A stretch of 64,000 bases of DNA from Microbacterium testaceum (GTDB lineage Bacteria > Actinomycetota > Actinomycetes > Actinomycetales > Microbacteriaceae): NCBI RefSeq assembly GCF_003075375.1, contig NZ_QDFT01000012.1, positions 1-64,000 on the forward strand. The letters are read 5' to 3'. Below, in pieces: positions 1 through 8,882 of the stretch. Positions within the stretch are counted from its first letter, which is position 1. Each line of letters opens with the position of its first letter. The notes under the pieces are model-generated. The model ran no database searches. It was given only the letters and a program-made list of their open reading frames with translations, and was not told the origin of the DNA. Position numbers and translations under genes: made by a program.

Positions 1-65
1 GTCCCGGCTCCCACCACCGCGCGGCTGGACGCCGTGGCACCCCGCGCGGTGGTGGGAGCCGGGAC
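1..65. repeat. 24-bp perfect inverted repeat
   Basis: Positions 1-24 are the exact reverse complement of 42-65, with a 17-nt loop. The repeat lies inside an open reading frame at the very edge of the window. It could be a natural hairpin in GC-rich coding DNA or a fold-back artefact at a sequence end; the sequence alone cannot decide. Confidence 0.85.
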
Positions 66-900
66 CGCGGCCGCGCTCGCGGCGCTGGCGGCGCGCGAGC
101 TGACCACCCGGCCGCCGGCGGTCGTGGCGAGCGAGCACGCGTCGCTCGTCGCACGTCGACGCAGCCGCGTCCCCGCCGTCCGCATCGGTGCGCTCCAGGC
201 GCGCCGCCGCTACCGCTCGGCCGACGTCGTGATCGCCTCGTCGCACGCGCTCGCCGCCGAGATCAACGCCGGGTGCGGGGTCCCGGCCAGCCGCAGTCTG
301 ATCGTCCCGCCGCCCGTGGCCGACGTCGTGTCGGTCGAGGGTGTCCGCGCGGCGCGCGCGGCCGGCACGGCGCGCGGCCTGACCGTCGTCGTGGCGGGGG
401 ATCTCTCCGCCGCGAACGATCCGCTGCGCGTCGTCGCGGCGGCCGGCGAGCTCGACCGACGCGGGATCGCGGTCGAGCTCGTCGTGCGCCCCGGCGGCGC
501 GCTGTCCGAGACGGTGCGCCGCGCCGCGGTGTCGCACGGCCTCGCGATACGCGCCGACGACGGGGCGTGGGGGCCGAGCGCGGTCGTGGTGCTCGGCGCC
601 ACCAGCGCCGGTTTCGGTGCCGAGCTCGTCCGCGCCGCCGCGCGCGGGGTGCCCGCGGTGGCGGTGTCGACCGCGCTCGGGGTGGCGGATGCCATCGTCC
701 CCGGCGTCACCGGTGAACTCGCCGTCGCGGGGGATGCGGTCGCGCTGGCCGACGCGATCGTCGCGGCCTCGCACCTGGAGGTGGCCGGGGTCGACGACTG
801 GCTCGCGCGGTTCGCGCCGGCATCCAGTGCTCGTCTGCTGCTGCGGGCGGTCGATCTGGCCGTGGCGCACGCCGACGCGGGACGGGCCGTTCCGGTATGA
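1..900 (+). CDS. GT4-type glycosyltransferase, partial at window edge
   Basis: The frame is open from base 1, so the true start may lie upstream; the first in-window start is GTG at 34. The protein reads as a GT-B glycosyltransferase of the GT4 type. An SADVVIASSHALAAEI stretch ends the acceptor half. The C-terminal half has alternating beta/alpha segments and a GATSAGFGAELVRAAARG-like segment followed by GVPAVAV, where GT4 enzymes bind the sugar nucleotide. The usual E-x7-E is degenerate. It overlaps the next gene by 4 bp (ATGA), so the two are probably co-translated in an exopolysaccharide operon. Donor and acceptor cannot be told. Confidence 0.6.
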   Translation, partial: VPAPTTARLDAVAPRAVVGAGTAAALAALAARELTTRPPAVVASEHASLVARRRSRVPAVRIGALQARRRYRSADVVIASSHALAAEINAGCGVPASRSLIVPPPVADVVSVEGVRAARAAGTARGLTVVVAGDLSAANDPLRVVAAAGELDRRGIAVELVVRPGGALSETVRRAAVSHGLAIRADDGAWGPSAVVVLGATSAGFGAELVRAAARGVPAVAVSTALGVADAIVPGVTGELAVAGDAVALADAIVAASHLEVAGVDDWLARFAPASSARLLLRAVDLAVAHADAGRAVPV

Positions 901-2051
901 CGCGGCGCGCTCCTCGCGCGCTGATCGGCGTCGTCCTGACCGCCGGGGTGGTGCTCGCCGGGTGCGCCCCCGGGCCGCGTCCCGACGTCGTGCCGGTACC
1001 CGCCGACGCCTTCGACGCCTACCTCGACGGCGCCCCGTACCTGCGCGGCGTCAACCTCTACGGTCACGTGCTCGGCGGTGCGGGGGCCGATCCGGGGGTC
1101 GCGAACGAACCCGACGCGAGCTACGCCTTCCTCGCGTCTCGCGGGGTCGACATCGTGCGTCTGGCCGTGCCGTGGCAGCGCCTGCAGGTCATCCCCGCCG
1201 GGGGATCCGCCCTCGACGGACTCGCGCAGCCGATCGACACGGCGTACCTGGATGCCATCGTCGCCGAGGTGCGGACGGCGTGGGGCCATGGCATCCGCAC
1301 CGTCGTCGACCTGCACAACGGCTGCACCTATCCGTGGGGAGCGGGGCCCGAGATCCCGGGCAGCGTGCGGTGCGGCGACGGCATCACCGAGGACCACGTC
1401 ACGACGGTCTGGACGGCTCTCGCGGGGCGGCTGCGGGACGAACCCGGGGTGGCCGCCTACGACGTGTTCAACGAGCCGCGGTGGTCGGTGGGCATCGACG
1501 TGTACAAGCACTACGCGCAGGTGGGGGTGGATGCCATCCGCTCCACCGGCGCGACCCAGCCGGTGTGGGTCGAGGGGATCCTCAGCGACGAGCGCGGTCG
1601 GCTGGCCGCGATCGCCCCCGACGGGCCGTGGATCGTCGACCCGACGGGACGGGTGATCTACTCGGAGCACTTCTACGCCGACGCGTCGGGGCCGGCGTAC
1701 GCCGACATCGAGGACCCCGACCGCGTGCTCGACCGCCTGCGCACCTTCGGCGACTGGTGCGCACAGTGGCAGGTGCGGTGCGCGGTCGGCGAGGTGGGAT
1801 GGCCCTCGGGCGGTGAGGGGGGCGCCACCACGGCAGCCGACGGCGAGCGCTGGAACGCCCTGTTCGACCGGTTCTACGACCTGGCCGACGACTACGGCCT
1901 CGACGTCGCCTACTTCGGCGCGACGAGCGCCCGCACGGTCGGCACCCTGCTGGCGTACGTGTCGAGCGAACCCGGGATGCCGTCGCCCACGGGGATCGAC
2001 ACGGCGCTGTCGCAGGCGCGGGTGATCGAGGCCCACCTCTCGCCGAGGTGA
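897..2051 (+). CDS. GH5-like glycoside hydrolase lipoprotein
   Basis: A 384-residue protein with a lipoprotein signal (LAGC, Cys23), so it is probably anchored on the outer face of the membrane. The rest looks like a clan GH-A (GH5, cellulase-type) TIM barrel: FNEP with Glu193 as likely acid/base, HFY near 268-270, and Glu299 in AVGEVGWP as likely nucleophile. The ATG overlaps the upstream glycosyltransferase stop. An exported endoglycanase in a polysaccharide operon often trims or edits the nascent polymer; that role is inferred. Family assignment rests on motif order. Confidence 0.8.
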   Translation: MTRRAPRALIGVVLTAGVVLAGCAPGPRPDVVPVPADAFDAYLDGAPYLRGVNLYGHVLGGAGADPGVANEPDASYAFLASRGVDIVRLAVPWQRLQVIPAGGSALDGLAQPIDTAYLDAIVAEVRTAWGHGIRTVVDLHNGCTYPWGAGPEIPGSVRCGDGITEDHVTTVWTALAGRLRDEPGVAAYDVFNEPRWSVGIDVYKHYAQVGVDAIRSTGATQPVWVEGILSDERGRLAAIAPDGPWIVDPTGRVIYSEHFYADASGPAYADIEDPDRVLDRLRTFGDWCAQWQVRCAVGEVGWPSGGEGGATTAADGERWNALFDRFYDLADDYGLDVAYFGATSARTVGTLLAYVSSEPGMPSPTGIDTALSQARVIEAHLSPR

Positions 2052-2063
2052 GCCCCGCCGCCC

Positions 2064-3383
2064 TCAGTTGGCGATCGTCAGGCTGACGGCCGTCGAGGTC
2101 GCGGTGTTGCCCGCGGCGTCGGTGGCCTTGGCCGTGATCGGGTAGGTGGCGTTGCGGACGTTGCGGGTGTCGTAGGCCGCGCGCCACTCGGTGGCCGTGA
2201 CCTGCGTCGCCACCGCGAGGCGGTTGGTGCCCGCCCAGACGGTGACGCCGGTGACGCCGACCTGGTCGGTGGCCGAGACGCGGATCGTGACGACCCCCGA
2301 CACCGAGGTGCCCGAGGTGGGCGAGATGATCGCGACGGTCGGCGCCGCCGTGTCGGGGGTCGGGGTCGGGGTGGGGGTGGGGCTCGCCGTGGGTGTGGCT
2401 GTGGGCGTCGGCGTCGGCGTGGCTGTGGGCGTGGCCGTCGCCGTGGGCGTCGCGGTCGGCGCCGGGGGCACGAGCAGCGACCCCCAGCGCGTCATCGACG
2501 CCGTGAAGTCCCCGGTGGCGAACCCGGGGGTGTTGTGCCCCATGGTGTGCGTGCGTACCGACGCCTCGGCCGCGACCGGGGTGATCCGATCGATCAGCGC
2601 GAGGCCGTGGCGGCGCGGGGGAACGGTGGTGTCGCTGTCGTCGGGGGTCGACACGACCACGCGCACCTTCGTACCGCGCCACGCGTCGAGGGCGAACCGC
2701 GTCGGGTTGGCGGCGTCGATCGCGGCGAGGTCGTCGCCGAAGACCGCCTGCACCGAGATGCGTCCGCGGCCTCCGTCGTCGTACATCGCGCGCAGGTCGT
2801 AGGCGGCGTTGACGTCATACATGCCCGTGATGTTCGGCAGCAGGCGGCGACCGTAGGTCTCGGCGGCCAGCACTCCGCCGCCCGAGGTGGCGCGCAGGAC
2901 GGTCGACGAGACGAGGAACTGCCGTGTCATCCAGGTGAGGGCGGCGTTCTGCAGCTCGACGGCGCGCGGCGCCGAATACAGCGTGCCGCCCGCCTTCTGG
3001 CAGATCGCGATCGCACCGCGCTCGACCGCCCACATCGCCGAGGCGCGGAAGCTGCCGTCCAACGCGTTGTGATCGCCGCCCGAGCCGTGGTAGTACCACA
3101 CCACCGGCACGGGGCGGCCGTCACCGGGCTTGATGCTCTGCGGCACGTACAGGCGCGCGGGATCCTTGCTGATGGTCACGCAGATGTTGTCGAAGAGGGC
3201 GCCGCCGGGCGTCACCTCGTTCGCCGTGCGGAGGTACTCGCCGGGGAGCGTGGGTGTCGGTCCCGAGCCCGCCGCGGTCGCGGAGCGGGCGGCGAAGAGC
3301 CCGAGCGCGACGGCGCCGGCCCCCCACGCTCCACCGGTCAGGACGGTGCGGCGGCTGACGGGCCGTTCGCGTTCTCTCGGCAT
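2064..3383 (-). CDS. Tat-exported alpha/beta hydrolase with P/T linker and Ig-like domain
   Basis: The chosen ATG (3383) is preceded by AGGGGA at 9 nt; an upstream ATG at 3458 is in frame but less well placed. The N-terminus carries a twin-arginine signal (SRRTVLTGG) and an Ala-rich cleavage region. The body has YYHGSGGD and a TSGGG-type nucleophile region typical of esterase/depolymerase-like alpha/beta hydrolases. A 40-residue Pro/Thr/Ala linker then leads to a C-terminal Ig-like domain (TVAIISPTSGTSVSG onward). This is the layout of secreted polymer-binding enzymes. The substrate is unknown. It ends 12 bp from the convergent GH5 gene. Confidence 0.75.
   Translation of the reverse strand: MPRERERPVSRRTVLTGGAWGAGAVALGLFAARSATAAGSGPTPTLPGEYLRTANEVTPGGALFDNICVTISKDPARLYVPQSIKPGDGRPVPVVWYYHGSGGDHNALDGSFRASAMWAVERGAIAICQKAGGTLYSAPRAVELQNAALTWMTRQFLVSSTVLRATSGGGVLAAETYGRRLLPNITGMYDVNAAYDLRAMYDDGGRGRISVQAVFGDDLAAIDAANPTRFALDAWRGTKVRVVVSTPDDSDTTVPPRRHGLALIDRITPVAAEASVRTHTMGHNTPGFATGDFTASMTRWGSLLVPPAPTATPTATATPTATPTPTPTATPTASPTPTPTPTPDTAAPTVAIISPTSGTSVSGVVTIRVSATDQVGVTGVTVWAGTNRLAVATQVTATEWRAAYDTRNVRNATYPITAKATDAAGNTATSTAVSLTIAN
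2358..2460. repeat. Slippage-prone GTGGGCGTC-type tandem repeats (P/T linker)
   Basis: Imperfect 6- to 12-bp units (gtcggg, gtggct, gtgggcgtc) encode the alternating Pro-Thr-Ala-Thr linker of the exported hydrolase on the minus strand. Units are multiples of 3 or 6, so copy-number change would alter linker length without a frameshift. Confidence 0.75.
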
Positions 3384-3683
3384 TGTTTGCATTCCCCTCG
3401 GCATGCCCGGCGCGGCATCACGTTCTCGCGCTCTCGCATTTCCATTGTGAAACCGCAAATAGCGGGGAATGTGAACTCCCTATGACGATCCGTCGCCGAT
3501 TCGACGACGACCCCTCATTGCGGCCGTCCGCCGCGCTACAGTTTCGCCACGCCCGGGGCGCAGGACCGCACAAAAGGTTCCGCACCCCGGCTCAAGAATC
3601 CCGGTCGTCCCGTTTCGGGGGAATGCACGTGGCGACCGTCCGGGGGCCTGTGCGCCCGCATACAGGGGGGAATCGCTTGCGTC

Positions 3684-4649
3684 ATGTCTACGACCGTGTG
3701 GGGAGCCGGCGGTAAGACCGCATTCATCTGTTCGACCGGCGGGCATTTCGCCGAATTGATCCGATTGGAATCGCTTTTCGGGCGGCATCCGGATTCTCTG
3801 TGGATCACCTTCGATACCCCGCAGAGTCGGCAGATGCTCGAGGGGCGTCGATGCGTCATGCTGCCCTACGTCGGTCCGCGCGATCTCAAGGGCACTCTCG
3901 CCGCGGCGGCTCCGCTGATGCGCATCTTCCACACCGAGCGCTTCGACGCGGCCATCAGCACCGGTGCGGCCATCGCGACCGCCGCCCTGCCCCTGGCCGC
4001 GAGTGCCGGCATCCCGGCCACCTACATCGAGAGCGTCGCCCGCGTCGACGGTCCCTCGATGACGGGCCGGCTGCTGCAGAACGTGCCGAGCGTCCACCTG
4101 CGGACGCAGGCGCCCGGGTGGGCGAACACCCGGTGGAAGCTGTGCGACAGCGTGCTGAGCACGTACCGGTCGGCGGCGCGCGTGCGCCCGGCTCGCCGGC
4201 ACCGGCTCTTCGTCACCCTGGGCACCATCCGCGGGTACCGATTCGACTCGGTCGTCGACGCGGTGCTGGCGACCGGACTCGCCGACGAGCACACCGTCTG
4301 GCAGCTGGGCGAGACGACGCGCGAGGACCTGCCCGGCGCGGTCCACGACTATCTCGCCCCCGAGGACTTCACCCGTATCGCGGCCTCGGCCGACGTGGTC
4401 GTCTCGCACGCGGGCGTGGGTTCCCTGCTCGAGATGCTCGCGCTGGGGGTGCACCCGGTCCTGGCCATCCGCAACGCCGCACGCGGAGAGCACGTCGACG
4501 ACCATCAGGACCAGATCGCCGCCCTGGTGAACTCCCTCGGCATCGCCACGGCGGTGCCGGGACCCGCCGTGACCCGCGAGATCTGCGAGCGCGCCGCGGC
4601 GCTGACGACCATCGACGACCTGACCCTCTCGAGTGAGCGAGCCGCATGA
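3684..4649 (+). CDS. Alg14-Alg13 type glycosyltransferase fusion (PssD/PssE-like)
   Basis: The 321-residue protein appears to join two normally separate subunits. Residues 1 to ~165 resemble Alg14/PssD (CSTGGHFAEL near 16-25, a membrane-association module). Residues ~170-321 resemble Alg13/PssE, a GT28 C-terminal domain (LFVTLGT, then VVSHAGVGSLLEML, the UDP-sugar site). In split systems the pair adds the second sugar to a lipid-linked precursor on the cytoplasmic face. The next gene starts within its stop (ATGA). Upstream, 3459-3683 is a comparatively AT-rich non-coding stretch that probably holds divergent promoters. Confidence 0.8.
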   Translation: MSTTVWGAGGKTAFICSTGGHFAELIRLESLFGRHPDSLWITFDTPQSRQMLEGRRCVMLPYVGPRDLKGTLAAAAPLMRIFHTERFDAAISTGAAIATAALPLAASAGIPATYIESVARVDGPSMTGRLLQNVPSVHLRTQAPGWANTRWKLCDSVLSTYRSAARVRPARRHRLFVTLGTIRGYRFDSVVDAVLATGLADEHTVWQLGETTREDLPGAVHDYLAPEDFTRIAASADVVVSHAGVGSLLEMLALGVHPVLAIRNAARGEHVDDHQDQIAALVNSLGIATAVPGPAVTREICERAAALTTIDDLTLSSERAA

Positions 4650-6988
4650 GCGCCCCGAACACCACGCCCCTCCCGCCCGTCGAGCACCTCGCGCGCCGCG
4701 AGATCTTCGCCGTCGGACGGGGCCAGTACGAGAACGTCGGCGACGTCCTGCTGCGACGTCCGCTGCTGGACTGGGCCCGCGAGAGCGGTCGTCTGCACGT
4801 CTACGTCGGGCACTCGCCCGAGGGGTACGACGAGGGGCTGGGGCTGCAGCCGGAGGACGTCGTCTACCGCTCGTTCGTCGCCTGGTACCGCGCGCTCGTC
4901 GGCTACGCCGCGCGCGGCGAGGCCGACAGCCTCTACAAGCCCGGAGAGCTGCAGCTGACGCTCATCGGCATGAAGGAGCACCTCGCGATGCTCCCCGCCG
5001 CGGCCCTCGTGCGCGCGCGCGGGGGCCGGGTCGCGCGCGTCGGTGCCGGCGCCCGCAATTTCGCGCCCCTGCCGCGCGCGTTGATGTGGCCCTCGAACGC
5101 CCTGAGCTCCTACACGCGGTGGCGGGACGACCGCACCGCGGCCTACCTCGGGTTCGGACCGGCCATGCCCGACCTGGGCTTCTCCGAGGGTCTCGACGCG
5201 CAGGGCCTCGAGAGCGCCCGGGCCGAGGGATCCGGCATCCGGGATCTGTTCGTCGTCTCTCTGCGCGACGACACCGAGGTCGCCCCGCGGCCGTACCCGC
5301 AGCCCGCGTGGATCGCCGCGGTCCGCGGCGCGGCCGCGCAGCTCGGGCTCCGCCTGGTCGTCGTCACGCAGGTGAGCGTCGACGACGAGCGGTCGCGTCG
5401 CCTGGCGCGCGACCTCGACGCGGAGGTCGTCGGCTGGCCCGCGCTGGGGGCCCACGCCGCGCAGGAGGAGCGGTTGCGGGCCGTCTACCGCCGCACCGCC
5501 GTCGCCGCGAGCGACCGCCTGCACGTCATCATCGCCGCCTACACCGAGGGCGCGATGCCGATCGGTCTGCAGCTCGACGACGCCGACAAGATCTCGCGTC
5601 ATTTCGACACGATCGGTCTGCGCGACATCGCCGTCAACACCACGGGGATGGATGCCGACACCCTCCGCGACCGCCTGGTCGCCCTGTCCGGGCGCCGCGA
5701 CGAGGCGCTGACGGCGCTGAGCGGAGCCCGCGCGCGCCTCGACGTCGTCCGCGCCGAGCTCGCCGCGCTGCTGCGCCGCGAGGGCTCATCGCCGGCCGTC
5801 CGTCCCGGGGTCGACCTGCCGACCGTTCACCACCTGGGACGCGACGGGGACCACCCCGGGGGCATGACGCAGGTGGTCAATGCGTATCTCGCGTGGCCGT
5901 TCGAGCGGTGCCGCGTCGACGTGATCGCTTCGCGCGGCAACCCCGGCGACCATCTGACGGCGATGCGCCTGTTCCTCGCCGCGCGGCGCCGAGTGCGCCG
6001 GATCGCGCGCTCGGGGGAGCCGGCCGTCGTCGTGGCGCACCTGTCGGAGCGGGGATCGTTCCTGCGCGAGGGTCACCTGGCCCGACTGGCCGCCCGGCTC
6101 GGCGTCCCGGTGATCGCCCACCTGCACGGCAGCGAGTTCGAGGTCTACGAGGAGCGCCACCCCCGACGCGTGCGCGACGTCCTGTCCGCCTGCGCCCACG
6201 TGATCGCCCTCTCGGAGTCCGCGCGGGCGATCGCCGCGCGCACCGTGGGGGACGAGCGGGTGAGCATCGTCCCCAACGCGGTCCCGTCGGGGCCCGCGAC
6301 GACCCGCGACCGCGTCGTCGTGTTCGGCGGAGTGGTGTCGCGACGCAAGGGCGTCGACGTGCTCGACGCCGCGTGGCGCCGGGTGCACCTGTTGTTCCCC
6401 GACTGGACGCTGCTGCTGGCCGGACCCCTCCGCGAGCCCGACGTCGTCGACCGCGCCCTGCCGGGGGCCGTCTTCCTGGACGCTGTCTCGCACGACGAGC
6501 TGCTCGGGCTGCTCGAGAACGCGGCCGTCGCGGTCCTGCCCTCTCGCGACGAGGCCATGCCCATGTTCATCCTCGAGGCGCTGGCTCGTCGGGTGTGCGT
6601 CGTCTCGACCGAGGTCGGCGGCATCCCGGACGTCCTCGACGGCGGGCGCGGGCACCTGGTCGCTCCGGGCGACGTGGACGCGCTGGCCGCCGCCCTCACC
6701 GCCGCGCTGGGCGACGAGGCCGACCGCGAACGCCGGGCGGCGCGCGGCCACGAGTCCTTCCGCGAGACCTTCGCGGCCGAGACCGTCTACCCGCGTGTGG
6801 AGTCCATCTGGCTCGCCCCTCTCGGCGACCGCTTCGGCGGCGAGAACACGCCGGGGACCGAACCGAACAGCACCGCGACGGTCAGGCACACCGCCACGGC
6901 CCCGAGGCACAGCACCGCCGCGATCAGCGTCGCGGGAGCGGCCCCCACGGGGATCAGCGGAACCACGGCGGCCAAGAGCAGCGTGTGA
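4646..6988 (+). CDS. Polysaccharide pyruvyltransferase-GT4 glycosyltransferase fusion
   Basis: A 780-residue two-domain protein. Residues 1 to ~370 match the polysaccharide pyruvyltransferase fold (GQYENVGDVLLRRP near the start, then ASDRLHVIIAA, the family's late SDRxH motif). Residues ~385-720 form a GT4 glycosyltransferase: GGMTQV acceptor loop, HLHGSEFEVYE, VPNAVPSG, FGGVVSRRKGVDVL, and EAMPMFILEALA with the E-x7-E signature. The domain seems to end near residue 725. The last ~55 residues are Ala/Thr-rich and run antisense through the end of the convergent acyltransferase, so the tail may be a read-through of a lost stop. Fusion suggests coupled sugar addition and pyruvylation; this is inferred. 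Confidence 0.8.
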   Translation: MSAPNTTPLPPVEHLARREIFAVGRGQYENVGDVLLRRPLLDWARESGRLHVYVGHSPEGYDEGLGLQPEDVVYRSFVAWYRALVGYAARGEADSLYKPGELQLTLIGMKEHLAMLPAAALVRARGGRVARVGAGARNFAPLPRALMWPSNALSSYTRWRDDRTAAYLGFGPAMPDLGFSEGLDAQGLESARAEGSGIRDLFVVSLRDDTEVAPRPYPQPAWIAAVRGAAAQLGLRLVVVTQVSVDDERSRRLARDLDAEVVGWPALGAHAAQEERLRAVYRRTAVAASDRLHVIIAAYTEGAMPIGLQLDDADKISRHFDTIGLRDIAVNTTGMDADTLRDRLVALSGRRDEALTALSGARARLDVVRAELAALLRREGSSPAVRPGVDLPTVHHLGRDGDHPGGMTQVVNAYLAWPFERCRVDVIASRGNPGDHLTAMRLFLAARRRVRRIARSGEPAVVVAHLSERGSFLREGHLARLAARLGVPVIAHLHGSEFEVYEERHPRRVRDVLSACAHVIALSESARAIAARTVGDERVSIVPNAVPSGPATTRDRVVVFGGVVSRRKGVDVLDAAWRRVHLLFPDWTLLLAGPLREPDVVDRALPGAVFLDAVSHDELLGLLENAAVAVLPSRDEAMPMFILEALARRVCVVSTEVGGIPDVLDGGRGHLVAPGDVDALAAALTAALGDEADRERRAARGHESFRETFAAETVYPRVESIWLAPLGDRFGGENTPGTEPNSTATVRHTATAPRHSTAAISVAGAAPTGISGTTAAKSSV

Positions 6989-7797
6989 AGGACGTACACC
7001 GGGAGCGTCCGGCGCCCCACGGCGACGAACGGCGCTGACAGCACGCGCGAGCGCGCCAGCACCGAGGCCACGACCACGCACGCCGCGACGCACACCACCG
7101 AGAGCACGACCCGGGCCACGCCCGCGGCGGCCGAGGGCACGACCGTGAACAGGGCGAACGAGACCGGCACGATCACCAGGGCCGGGACGATCCACCAGGG
7201 GCGGGTGCGGGCGGCCAGCGCCTTCCACCGCGTGGTCGCGCGCACCCCGAGCACGAAGAAGAACAGGTACAGCGCGATCGAGCGCCAGATCGGATTGCCG
7301 CCCGTGGGCACGACGTCGTACGCGGCCGCCACCGACACGGCGGCCGAGGGAACCAGCACCGCCCACGTCGGCCACGCGCGGGTGGCCCGGGCGATCACGA
7401 CGTAGGCGATCAGGGCGAACAGGAACCACAGCCCCGTCGTCGGCCACACCGGCAGCAGCAGGAACGCCAGCCACGGCGGCACGTCGCCCAGCGGCCAGGG
7501 CACGAAGCTGAACCAGATCGCGCGGACCGCCGACCACAGCACGTAGACGTACACCAGCAGCCACAGGCGGCGCGACCACACCTCGCCCCAGGGGCGCTGC
7601 ACGACGCTCGCGGCGAGCATGCCCGAGATGACGAAGAACAACGGCATCCGGATCGCGGTGAGGAAGGTGTTGGCGGTGGCGAGCCAGCCGAGGTCCCAGC
7701 CGTAGGCCCCCATCAGCTGCAGCGCGTGGGCCAGCACAACGAGGATCATGGCGCCCCCGCGCGCGGTGTCGGGCCACCGCAGCCGCGGGGCGCTCAT
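6787..7797 (-). CDS. Acyltransferase family 3 membrane protein
   Basis: A polytopic protein of about 336 residues. It starts MSAPRLRWPDTARGGAMIL, followed by LVVLAHAL with the conserved His of membrane acyltransferase-3 proteins (OafA/ExoZ type), then about ten hydrophobic segments including LFFVISGML. These enzymes transfer acetyl or succinyl groups to surface glycans. Its ATG overlaps the stop of the upstream acyltransferase (ATGA), so it is the last gene of a minus-strand exopolysaccharide operon. Its 3' end overlaps the convergent pyruvyltransferase/GT4 gene by 202 bp. Confidence 0.85.
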   Translation of the reverse strand: MSAPRLRWPDTARGGAMILVVLAHALQLMGAYGWDLGWLATANTFLTAIRMPLFFVISGMLAASVVQRPWGEVWSRRLWLLVYVYVLWSAVRAIWFSFVPWPLGDVPPWLAFLLLPVWPTTGLWFLFALIAYVVIARATRAWPTWAVLVPSAAVSVAAAYDVVPTGGNPIWRSIALYLFFFVLGVRATTRWKALAARTRPWWIVPALVIVPVSFALFTVVPSAAAGVARVVLSVVCVAACVVVASVLARSRVLSAPFVAVGRRTLPVYVLHTLLLAAVVPLIPVGAAPATLIAAVLCLGAVAVCLTVAVLFGSVPGVFSPPKRSPRGASQMDSTRG

Positions 7798-8882
7798 CGC
7801 GACTCCCGGGCGTTGGCGCGGGTGGTTCTCGCTCCCGCGGAACGGCCGAAGGGATAGACGAACAACCACGACACCCGGGTGAGATAGCGGGTGATCACGA
7901 TGGACAGGGCCGTCACGATCGCGGTCATCGCGCCGATCACGAGCAGACCCCGTCCGGGCAGGGTGTCGAGCCACCCGGCGATGTGCGACAGGCCGATCGC
8001 CAGCAGAGCGATCACGAAGATGTGCACCAGGTACACGTTGAGCGAGCGCACCCCGATGTACGACAGCCACCCCAGCGGACGCACCCGGGCGAGCCGCGTG
8101 GCGAGGGTGAAGCCGGCGGCGACCACCAGCACCTGACCGATGAAGGCGACCCCCGGGATGCCGGCGACCCGGGGCACGAAGGTCGCGAACGCCGCGAACC
8201 CGGCGAACGCCACGACGCTCCCCACGATGACCAGCGGGGTCGTGCGCTCGACCGCGGCGTGGATGCGCCGCTGGAACGTCGCCCCCAGGACGAAGAACAC
8301 GAAGTACTCGATCATGCGATTCCACCCCACGTTCTCGGTGTCGATGAGCCCCGCCGACATCAGCGTTGACGCGATCAGCGCCGCCGCGACCAGGACCCAC
8401 GCCGGCAGCACCCGACTCGCCCACAGCACCAGCGTGAAGACGAACAGCGCGTAGATGAACCAGTACGAGCTGATCGGCCAGACCAGGATCCCCAGCAGCG
8501 CCAGCGGATCGGATGCCGCGGTGCCCGCGCCGTCCGCGCGCACGTTCGGCACCACCAGGTAGAACGCGAACCGCAGCAGCGACCACACCGCGTACAGGTA
8601 GAGGTACTGCCGCAGTCGTCGCCTCCACAGGTCGGCGAAGGACCAGCTCTGGATGCGGGTCTGGAACAACCCCGATATGAGGAAGAACGCCGGCATCGGG
8701 AACAGGTCGAGCACGATCCTCGCGCGGCCGACGCCCGCGGCATCCATCCCCAGCGAGTTCAAGAAGAGCGAGACGTGGTACGCGACGATCATGATGATCG
8801 CCACGCCTTTGACCACGTCCATCCAGTCGCGTCGGCCGACGTCGTCGCGCAGCCACAGGCTAGCCCGTCGAGTGTGTTCCAT
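7794..8882 (-). CDS. Acyltransferase family 3 membrane protein
   Basis: About 362 residues from the ATG at 8882, preceded by a GGGGGG ribosome-binding stretch 6 nt upstream; a longer in-frame extension to 9038 lacks coding character. It has the acyltransferase-3 start DWMDVVKGVAIIMIVAYHV with the catalytic-site His, the FFLISGLF segment and about ten membrane spans. It overlaps the upstream pyruvyltransferase gene by 23 bp and the downstream acyltransferase by 4 bp. Two paralogous acyltransferases in one operon suggest two distinct acyl decorations on the polymer (inference). Confidence 0.85.
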   Translation of the reverse strand: MEHTRRASLWLRDDVGRRDWMDVVKGVAIIMIVAYHVSLFLNSLGMDAAGVGRARIVLDLFPMPAFFLISGLFQTRIQSWSFADLWRRRLRQYLYLYAVWSLLRFAFYLVVPNVRADGAGTAASDPLALLGILVWPISSYWFIYALFVFTLVLWASRVLPAWVLVAAALIASTLMSAGLIDTENVGWNRMIEYFVFFVLGATFQRRIHAAVERTTPLVIVGSVVAFAGFAAFATFVPRVAGIPGVAFIGQVLVVAAGFTLATRLARVRPLGWLSYIGVRSLNVYLVHIFVIALLAIGLSHIAGWLDTLPGRGLLVIGAMTAIVTALSIVITRYLTRVSWLFVYPFGRSAGARTTRANARESR

